Positions 1 to 4,173 of a stretch of DNA of 11,107 nucleotides are shown piece by piece (position 1 is the first letter of the stretch; every line of letters starts with the position of its first letter). The position numbers and the translations under genes are program-made. The notes beneath the pieces are model-generated. The model was not told the DNA's origin, ran no database searches, and saw only the letters and a list, made by a program, of their open reading frames with translations. Source of the stretch: Proteobacteria bacterium UBA664 (GTDB lineage: Bacteria; Pseudomonadota; Gammaproteobacteria; UBA7966); NCBI GenBank assembly GCA_002299125.1, contig DBNU01000001.1, positions 1 to 11,107 on the forward strand, written 5' to 3'.

Positions 1-772
1 CATGGGCCGCCAGCGTCTGCTCCCCGACGAGGATGAAATCGGGTTGCAGCATGAGCAGCACCTCGGCCGAGATCGCGTGGTAACCCTCAGCCTCGGCAAA
101 GCCGTTCTCGAGGCCAGCGAGGCGCATCAGGCCATCGGCGAGCGTGCCCTGACCCGCCGCCTGCAGGCCACCGCCGCCGATCCCGAACAGGTACACGGCG
201 CGCGGACGCGCCGCGATGGCAGCCAGCGCCTCACCGAGGCTGGTGAGTTCGCCCTCGATCCGCTCCGCCTCGGCGGCGGCCGCGGCGGACAGCCCGAGGG
301 CCGCGCCGATGGCGCGCAGCTTTGCCCCCAGCCCCTGGATGGTGGGTTCCTCGGGCACCGTGACCACCCGCACGCCGGCGCTCTCAAGGCCCGCGAGTAC
401 GGCGGGTGGCCCGGCGTGCGCGCTCGCCAGCACCAGAGTGGGTTCGAGCGCGAGCAGCGGCTCGAGCGACAGCGCCCGGAAGTAGCCGACCTGGGGCAGC
501 CCGGCCACGGCGGCGACGCCGCGCGCGGATTGGTCGACGGCGATGAGCGATCCGCAGGCACCGAGTTCGCACACGGCCTCGGCGATCCCGGAGCCGAGCG
601 CCAGCGTGCGCGGCAGCGCCGCGTCCGGCACGCGGTAGGGATTGGCTACCGGCGAGGGCGCGGGTGGATGGCTGCCGTCGGCCGCAGCGACCGGGGCAAT
701 CGCAACGCCGTGGGCAAACAGCGCCATGGACAGGATCAGCGGTGGCAATACCCGCCATGCAGCACGTGGCAT
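1..772 (-). CDS. hmuT: Heme ABC transporter periplasmic binding protein, HmuT-like (3' end beyond window)
   Basis: This is the substrate-binding protein of a heme/hemin ABC importer, predicted to carry heme across the periplasm to an inner-membrane permease. The start ATG at 772 has a GAGGA Shine-Dalgarno (782-787). The first ~31 residues look like a signal peptide (LILSMALFAHGVAIAPVAAA). The body has the class III binding-protein pattern: RTLALGSGIAEAVCELG, then VGYFRALSLEPLLALEPTLVL, then a long Ala-rich helix, then ISAEVLLMLQPDFILVG. Tyr97 in the VGYFRAL segment sits where ShuT/PhuT-type proteins place their axial heme tyrosine (family knowledge). About 257 codons are visible and the frame stays open at position 1, so the C-terminus is missing. 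The usual partners hmuU and hmuV would lie off the left edge. It is divergent from the HemP-like gene and shares a Fur-box-like region with it. A cobalamin or siderophore binding protein is the main alternative, but the HemP-like gene and receptor favour heme. Confidence 0.87.
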   Translation of the reverse strand, partial: MPRAAWRVLPPLILSMALFAHGVAIAPVAAADGSHPPAPSPVANPYRVPDAALPRTLALGSGIAEAVCELGACGSLIAVDQSARGVAAVAGLPQVGYFRALSLEPLLALEPTLVLASAHAGPPAVLAGLESAGVRVVTVPEEPTIQGLGAKLRAIGAALGLSAAAAAEAERIEGELTSLGEALAAIAARPRAVYLFGIGGGGLQAAGQGTLADGLMRLAGLENGFAEAEGYHAISAEVLLMLQPDFILVGEQTLAAH

Positions 773-795
773 TCGAATCTGTCCTCGGGAAAGTG

Positions 796-825
796 TTGCG
801 GTTAGTATTGCGAATCGTTATCGTT
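796..825. promoter_or_regulatory. Fur-box-like operator with overlapping promoter, divergent heme-gene region
   Basis: In the divergent gap between the hmuT-like and hemP-like genes, positions 807-825 read on the minus strand as GATAACGATTCGCAAT with flanking AAC. Aligned to the Fur consensus GATAATGATAATCATT, 11 of 16 bases match. On the plus strand a possible sigma-70 promoter overlaps it: TTGCGG (796-801), 17-nt spacer, TATCGT (819-824), so the Fur site would cover the -10. This would repress both directions when iron is plentiful. The -35 is weak and the minus-strand promoter is not clear to me. The match and the positions are read directly; Fur binding is inferred from the match and the heme context. 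Confidence 0.55.
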
Positions 826-919
826 CACGCAATCACCACGGCAACAGGCGACCAGCAGTGCGTCGCCAGCACCAGCCAAGGCTGGCTGGAACGGCCTGCC
901 CTCCGCGACGGGAGTCCTC

Positions 920-1237
920 ATGTCAAGCATATCCAGCACATCCCAGACAACCTCCTGCAACGGGGCCGGCTCGGGCAAGCCGACCGGCCCGGTCAGCGTA
1001 GCGGTGGTCGAGACCCACCTGGGCGGACTCCTGCGCAGCATGGTCGCGCATGACGGTTACGGCGAGTTGCGGGTGGAGTCGCGCATCCTCAAGCGTGGCC
1101 AAAAGGAAATCATCCTGCACTTCGGTCACCAGTACCGTTTTGTCGTCGACACCGGCCCGGAACCCGGCAGGCCCGCGGGCCCGGGCTGGCAGCCCCCGGC
1201 CGGTTCAGCGACCGAGGACCGAAGCGGCGGAGGCTGA
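920..1237 (+). CDS. HemP/HmuP-like small hemin uptake protein
   Basis: A small cytoplasmic-type protein (105 aa, no signal peptide). Residues 44-77 contain a core of the form ELRVESRILKRGQKE, IILHFGHQYRFVVD. This resembles the HemP/HmuP pattern, in which a short segment of the type REVIIxHxGxxYRL follows an acidic or serine-rich lead. HemP/HmuP proteins are small and often sit next to heme receptors and HmuT; HmuP acts as a co-activator of heme-uptake genes in some rhizobia and Burkholderia (family knowledge). The start at 920 has a GGGAG Shine-Dalgarno five bases upstream. An internal ATG at 1040 lies just before the core and would give a 65-aa protein. Compared with the usual ~50-70 aa, this one has extra tails at both ends; the C-terminal ~25 residues are Gly/Pro-rich and look disordered. 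It is followed by a strong hairpin, so it is probably a short transcript of its own. Family assignment is moderate; function is inferred. Confidence 0.6.
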   Translation: MSSISSTSQTTSCNGAGSGKPTGPVSVAVVETHLGGLLRSMVAHDGYGELRVESRILKRGQKEIILHFGHQYRFVVDTGPEPGRPAGPGWQPPAGSATEDRSGGG

Positions 1238-1260
1238 CCACAGAATCCTGAAGTCTTCGT

Positions 1261-1295
1261 GCGGATCCGGCGGCGGCACAGGTCGCCGGATCCGC
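1261..1295 (+). terminator. Perfect 12-bp hairpin after the hemP-like gene
   Basis: GCGGATCCGGCG (1261-1272) pairs perfectly with CGCCGGATCCGC (1284-1295) across an 11-nt loop, 23 bases after the stop codon. No T-run follows, so it is either a Rho-independent-like terminator of the GC-rich type or a 3'-end stabilising stem. It is also the first of several stem-loops in the gap leading to the first paralog. Confidence 0.55.
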
Positions 1296-1303
1296 CCGGG
1301 GAA

Positions 1304-1390
1304 GGGAGGGGTCACGGCACCGCGGCCCCTCCCGAACCATACGCCGTAGCGCGACGCGCTGACGGCGCGGCCGGACCGCCTCGCGGCGGT
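1304..1390 (+). other. Run of three further stem-loops in the 293-base gap before the first VPLPA protein
   Basis: The gap 1238-1530 holds no gene that I can support, but it is unusually rich in pairing. After the hairpin at 1261-1295 come GGGAGGGG (1304-1311) with CCCCTCCC (1326-1333); then GCCGT-AGCGC (1343-1352) with GCGCT-g-ACGGC (1356-1366), 10 pairs with one bulged G; then ACCGCC (1375-1380) with GGCGGT (1385-1390) on a four-base loop. The repeated leader hairpin at 1408-1438 follows directly. This could be a structured 5' leader or small RNA, or only a consequence of high GC. I see no recognised riboswitch consensus here. Confidence 0.4.
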
Positions 1391-1407
1391 GCAGCCAAGA
1401 AGAGAAA

Positions 1408-1438
1408 CACGGCGGCCCCAGCGGGTGGGGTGCCCGTG
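1408..1438 (+). promoter_or_regulatory. Repeated leader hairpin, copy 1
   Basis: The core CCCCAGCGGGTGGGG (1416-1430) is a 5-bp stem CCCCA/TGGGG with loop GCGGG. Outside a small internal loop, CACGG (1408-1412) pairs with CCGTG (1434-1438). The element ends 100 nt before the ATG at 1531. The same 15-mer occurs upstream of the next two paralogs and nowhere else I found in the window. It could act as RNA (attenuation or translation control) or as a DNA operator, since CCCCA-N5-TGGGG is also an inverted repeat. The repetition is observed; the regulatory role is inferred. Confidence 0.6.
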
Positions 1439-1530
1439 ACGCGGTGCCAACCACCAGCAGCAACCTTCGCCGGGCGACCGCTTGCGCGCCATGCCCTACC
1501 GATCGCCTGCCAGATTGAGGAATACCCGCC

Positions 1531-2241
1531 ATGTCACGCTTCGCTCCAAACCTCACCGCACTCGCCCTTGCCCTCACCGCCGGCAACGCCGCGGCCGCCT
1601 TTCAAGACCCTGCCACCGCCACCTGGGGCGGCTGGACCCGCGGCACGCCCGGCACGCTCTACGCCGGCTGGAATTTCTTCGCTGATGAAACCCCTCGGGG
1701 CGGCATCATCGTCGACACCACACCCGACGTGGCAGCCAACAGCCTCATCGGCGGTGCCACCACCCCGGGCGGCCCGACCTTCACCCAGTTCGGTGATTCG
1801 ACCTTCCGGGTGACCGAAACCAGTGGTGGCAGCTTCGTCACCGGGGGCGGCAACATCTACAGCGTGGTGCTGGCGAACCGCTTCACCCTGGAGTTCCAGA
1901 ACAACGGTGCCCTGCCCTTCCAGGTCGCCCTGCAGACGCGCACCCTGGGCACCGAACTCGACCCGGCCAGCATCCTCCTGAACGGCGTGGCCCCTGACCA
2001 CCGCCAGGAGCTCTCTCGACTGGCACTCGGTGGCTTCGGCGGTGATCAGATCGACAACCTCTTCATCTGGCGCCTGGCCGCCGGCCGTGACCTGACCCTG
2101 GCCTTCGCCGCCCCGGCGTCACACATGAGCCTGGACGCGCTGACCCTCGATGCCGCCCCGGTGCCCGTGCCAGCCGCTGTCTGGCTGCTGGGTTCCGCCC
2201 TCTCGGCCATGACCTTCGCGGCCCGCCGCCGGGAGGCCTGA
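1531..2241 (+). CDS. Secreted VPLPA/PEP-CTERM-type surface protein, WGGWTRG family, paralog 1
   Basis: A 236-aa exported protein of unknown function, the first of three tandem paralogs. The ATG at 1531 has GAGGA at 1517-1521. Residues 1-22 form a signal peptide (ALALALTAGNAAAA), and the mature protein begins near AFQDPATATWGGWTRG (23-38). The central part is Gly/Thr/Ser-rich with alternating hydrophobics, suggesting a beta-sandwich. Shared landmarks are NIYS with Tyr110, ILLNG, and SHMSLDAL with His198. The last 26 residues (from 211) are VPVPAAVWLLGSALSA followed by an arginine cluster ARRREA: the motif, hydrophobic helix and basic end of PEP-CTERM/VPLPA tails. An exosortase encoded elsewhere would process such a tail (family knowledge). 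This copy is the most divergent: it has a longer insertion after the first Trp block. The repeated leader hairpin lies upstream and a strong hairpin follows the stop. A link to heme capture is inferred from neighbours only. Confidence 0.85.
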   Translation: MSRFAPNLTALALALTAGNAAAAFQDPATATWGGWTRGTPGTLYAGWNFFADETPRGGIIVDTTPDVAANSLIGGATTPGGPTFTQFGDSTFRVTETSGGSFVTGGGNIYSVVLANRFTLEFQNNGALPFQVALQTRTLGTELDPASILLNGVAPDHRQELSRLALGGFGGDQIDNLFIWRLAAGRDLTLAFAAPASHMSLDALTLDAAPVPVPAAVWLLGSALSAMTFAARRREA

Positions 2242-2255
2242 CCACGGCAAGAACT

Positions 2256-2286
2256 GGCCCCGGCGGACAGGCAATCCGCCGGGGCC
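2256..2286 (+). terminator. Perfect 12-bp hairpin after paralog 1
   Basis: GGCCCCGGCGGA (2256-2267) pairs perfectly with TCCGCCGGGGCC (2275-2286) on a 7-nt loop, 15 bases after the stop at 2241. There is no T-run. It probably ends or attenuates the paralog 1 transcript, and paralog 2 would then need its own promoter in the 154 bases that follow. Confidence 0.65.
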
Positions 2287-2310
2287 ATCCCGGGCCGGAC
2301 AAGCGGCCTG

Positions 2311-2346
2311 CGGCAGGGCGACCCCAGCGGGTGGGGTGATCTGCCG
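2311..2346 (+). promoter_or_regulatory. Repeated leader hairpin, copy 2
   Basis: The core CCCCAGCGGGTGGGG lies at 2322-2336. The outer stem is CGGCAG (2311-2316) with CTGCCG (2341-2346), a perfect 6-bp stem whose sequence differs from that of copy 1. The element core ends 104 nt before the ATG at 2441. Further down the same leader, CCCCGCGGGG (2384-2393) is a palindrome. A 12-nt block GCGGGGCTGCAA (2388-2399) recurs exactly in the leader of paralog 3 (3269-3280). Confidence 0.62.
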
Positions 2347-2440
2347 AAGTTTCAGCACCGATCCCTTGAGCAACAACCTTTCACCCCGCGGGGCTGCAAC
2401 TTGCGCAGCTCGCCTCGCCTACACCTTCGAGGAAACCCGC

Positions 2441-3181
2441 ATGTCACATCGTCTGCACACCCTGTCCCTGGCCATCTCTGCGGCCCTTGCCGCGACCCTG
2501 CCCACCACGGCGCTCGCCGAGAGGATCCACACCGATGTCGCGCGATCGGCGACGGCATTCCAGGACCCCACCACCGCACCCAATTGGGGTGGCTGGACCC
2601 GCGGCGACCCCGAAACGCTCTGGGCCAGTTGGGATCTGTTCAACAGCACCACAGACCGCCATCCAGACATCGGCCAGCACAACGTGCGCGATACACTGTT
2701 CATGGCTGTCAGCCCGGGGACCTTCCTGTCAGGCACCCGCAATCTCTATTCGTTCACGACAGTGAACGAGTTCACCTCCATCATCAGGCCCACTCAACTT
2801 GACGCCGGCCCGCGCCCGGTTGCCGTGCAGATCGCGGTGATGGGCAGCAACATCGACCATCAGAGCCTCACCTTGAACGGCCAGCCCTGGACCAGCAGAT
2901 CCATGCTGCGTCGGGGCCAGGCCCTCCTCCCTCCCGGGCACCCACCCACCCCCGGTGGGGGGGGTGGCGTGGACAACGAGTACCTTTTCCTGTGGTCCGC
3001 CTTCGAGCGGGCAGATGCACGGGAACCCCTGGTCTTCGACCTCAGGGCGGCGGCATTGCACAACAGCCTCGCCGCCTTCAGCGTCGATGTGGGACCGGTG
3101 ATACCGCTGCCGGCCGCGGTCTGGCTGCTGGCCCCAGCCGTGGCCGGACTCGGCCTCGCGACCCGTCGCCGAGGGACCTGA
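2441..3181 (+). CDS. Secreted VPLPA/PEP-CTERM-type surface protein, WGGWTRG family, paralog 2
   Basis: A 246-aa exported protein of unknown function. I chose ATG 2441 because GAGGA (2429-2433) lies 7 nt upstream and the protein then opens with a normal signal peptide (LSLAISAALAATLPTTALA, cleavage near residue 26). The longer GTG start at 2336 would begin inside the leader hairpin. The mature part has FQDPTTAPNWGGWTRG, TLWASWDLF, PDIGQHN, RNLYSF (Tyr103), VAVQIAVMGSN, LTLNGQPWTSR, a Gly/Pro-rich loop, VDNEYLFLWSAFER and ALHNSLAAF (His207). The tail from 221 is IPLPAAVWLLAPAVAGLGLA plus TRRRGT, a clear VPLPA-type sorting signal. It is much closer to paralog 3 than to paralog 1, so it probably arose by a later duplication. 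The Gly-rich loop is encoded across a run of eight G (2957-2964) that could slip. Role unknown; surface attachment or secretion is expected from the tail. Confidence 0.86.
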   Translation: MSHRLHTLSLAISAALAATLPTTALAERIHTDVARSATAFQDPTTAPNWGGWTRGDPETLWASWDLFNSTTDRHPDIGQHNVRDTLFMAVSPGTFLSGTRNLYSFTTVNEFTSIIRPTQLDAGPRPVAVQIAVMGSNIDHQSLTLNGQPWTSRSMLRRGQALLPPGHPPTPGGGGGVDNEYLFLWSAFERADAREPLVFDLRAAALHNSLAAFSVDVGPVIPLPAAVWLLAPAVAGLGLATRRRGT

Positions 3182-3220
3182 CGGGGCAAGACCTGCATCC
3201 GCAGACATGAATCACGGCAA

Positions 3221-3244
3221 GGCGGCCCCAGCGGGTGGGGCGCC
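3221..3244 (+). promoter_or_regulatory. Repeated leader hairpin, copy 3
   Basis: The core CCCCAGCGGGTGGGG lies at 3226-3240. GGCG (3221-3224) pairs with CGCC (3241-3244) directly outside it, with G3225 bulged. The core ends 82 nt before the ATG at 3323. The downstream block GCGGGGCTGCAA (3269-3280) matches copy 2. No strong terminator separates paralog 2 from this leader, so the two genes may be co-transcribed, with the element acting inside a polycistronic RNA. Confidence 0.6.
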
Positions 3245-3322
3245 GCGCCAGGACGCACTTCAACCAGCGCGGGGCTGCAATCGCTGCCGCCCGCCGCGTC
3301 CACAGCACAGAGGACCACCCGC

Positions 3323-4060
3323 ATGTATCACTTGCTGCTTTCCCGTTCGTTTTCACTGGCCCTCGGGGTCGGTCTCGCACCGGCCTCGCTGGCGGCCGCC
3401 TTTCCGCCTCCCGATGCCTTCCAGGATCCGGCCACCGCCACCTGGGGCGGCTGGACCCGCGGCAGCGCCGGCACCCTGCACGCAGGCTGGAACGTGTTCG
3501 ACAGCACGGCCGATCGCATCCCCGACCTCGGCCAGCACAACCTCAACACCGCCCTGCTGCTCGCCAACAACCCCGGTGCCTTCGTCACCGGCAGCCGCAA
3601 CATCTACTCCCTGGTGGACGTGAACGACTTCACCGGCCTGTTCGTGCCCACCGCGCTCGCTGCGGGCCGCTTCACCGTCGCCGTGCAGATCGCCGTGCTT
3701 GGCAGCGATCTGAACGCAACAAGCCTGCTGCTGAACGGCCTGCCCTGGACCAGCCGGACCGTGTTGGCTGCGGGCACCGGGCTTGCCCCCCCCGGTGTGG
3801 GTGCCCCGAACGGTGGGGTGGACAATCAGTACCTATTCCTCTGGTCGGGCTTCGAGCGGTTGACTGACCGAGATCTGTTCGCGCTCGAGTTCCGCGCCCT
3901 GTCGGTGCACAACAGCCTCGATGCCCTCCGCATCGACGTCGGACCGGCACCCGTCCTGCCGCCCACCCCGCCGGCACCCGTGAACGTGCCCATCCCGGGC
4001 GGCGTCGGACTGCTGGCCGGCATGCTGGGACTGGTCGGTCGCAGCCGTCTCGGCGGCTGA
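3323..4060 (+). CDS. Secreted PEP-CTERM-like surface protein, WGGWTRG family, paralog 3 (weak sorting tail)
   Basis: A 245-aa exported protein of unknown function. The ATG at 3323 has AGAGGA at 3309-3314. The signal peptide covers residues 1 to ~25 (SFSLALGVGLAPASLAAA). The mature part has FQDPATATWGGWTRG, TLHAGWNVF, PDLGQHN, RNIYSL (Tyr95), VAVQIAVLGSD, LLLNGLPWTSR, VDNQYLFLWSGFER and SVHNSLDAL (His196); most blocks align directly with paralog 2. The C-terminus is VPIPGGVGLLAGMLGLVG then RSRLGG. It keeps the VP-P motif and hydrophobic stretch but lacks the AAVWLL signature and the triple arginine, so it is either a variant PEP-CTERM signal or a decaying one. A Pro-rich linker (PVLPPTPPAPVNV) precedes it. 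A run of eight C (3786-3793) lies in the same loop as the G run of paralog 2. It is the last paralog before the receptor gene, 113 bases away. Confidence 0.83.
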   Translation: MYHLLLSRSFSLALGVGLAPASLAAAFPPPDAFQDPATATWGGWTRGSAGTLHAGWNVFDSTADRIPDLGQHNLNTALLLANNPGAFVTGSRNIYSLVDVNDFTGLFVPTALAAGRFTVAVQIAVLGSDLNATSLLLNGLPWTSRTVLAAGTGLAPPGVGAPNGGVDNQYLFLWSGFERLTDRDLFALEFRALSVHNSLDALRIDVGPAPVLPPTPPAPVNVPIPGGVGLLAGMLGLVGRSRLGG

Positions 4061-4093
4061 AGCCCGCAACCGGCCGCAGCGGCACCTCCCGGT

Positions 4094-4125
4094 CCCCGCA
4101 GCCGACTGCCGCAGGGACTGCGGGG
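4094..4125 (+). terminator. Hairpin between paralog 3 and the receptor gene
   Basis: CCCCGCAG (4094-4101) pairs perfectly with CTGCGGGG (4118-4125) across a 16-nt loop, 33 bases after the stop of paralog 3. There is no T-run. It may partly terminate transcription before the receptor gene, or stabilise the upstream mRNA. I see no copy of the CCCCAGCGGGTGGGG element in this gap and no convincing promoter or Fur box for the receptor. Confidence 0.45.
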
Positions 4126-4173
4126 CGTGACCTGCTCTTCGTCCGACCAGTCACTCCACACCCACACCCGCAC

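Noticed and set aside
2..805. A 267-codon plus-strand open frame over the hmuT-like gene
   Set aside because: Its product is low-complexity Arg/Gly/Gln-rich and matches nothing. The minus strand in the same place encodes a recognisable heme-binding protein with signal peptide, so this is an antisense shadow of high-GC DNA.
1238..1530. Cobalamin or other known riboswitch in the paralog leaders
   Set aside because: I looked for the conserved cobalamin-box strings and found only loose resemblance (GGGGCTGCAA-like). The conserved core CCCCAGCGGGTGGGG does not fit any riboswitch consensus I know.
1395..1530. Sigma-54 (-24/-12) promoter before the PEP-CTERM-type genes, as described for some such genes elsewhere
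   Set aside because: No TGGCAC-N5-TTGC-like sequence was found in the leader at a sensible position.
2336..2440. GTG start at 2336 for paralog 2
   Set aside because: It starts within the repeated leader hairpin and puts 35 residues before a clear signal peptide; the ATG at 2441 has GAGGA at good spacing.
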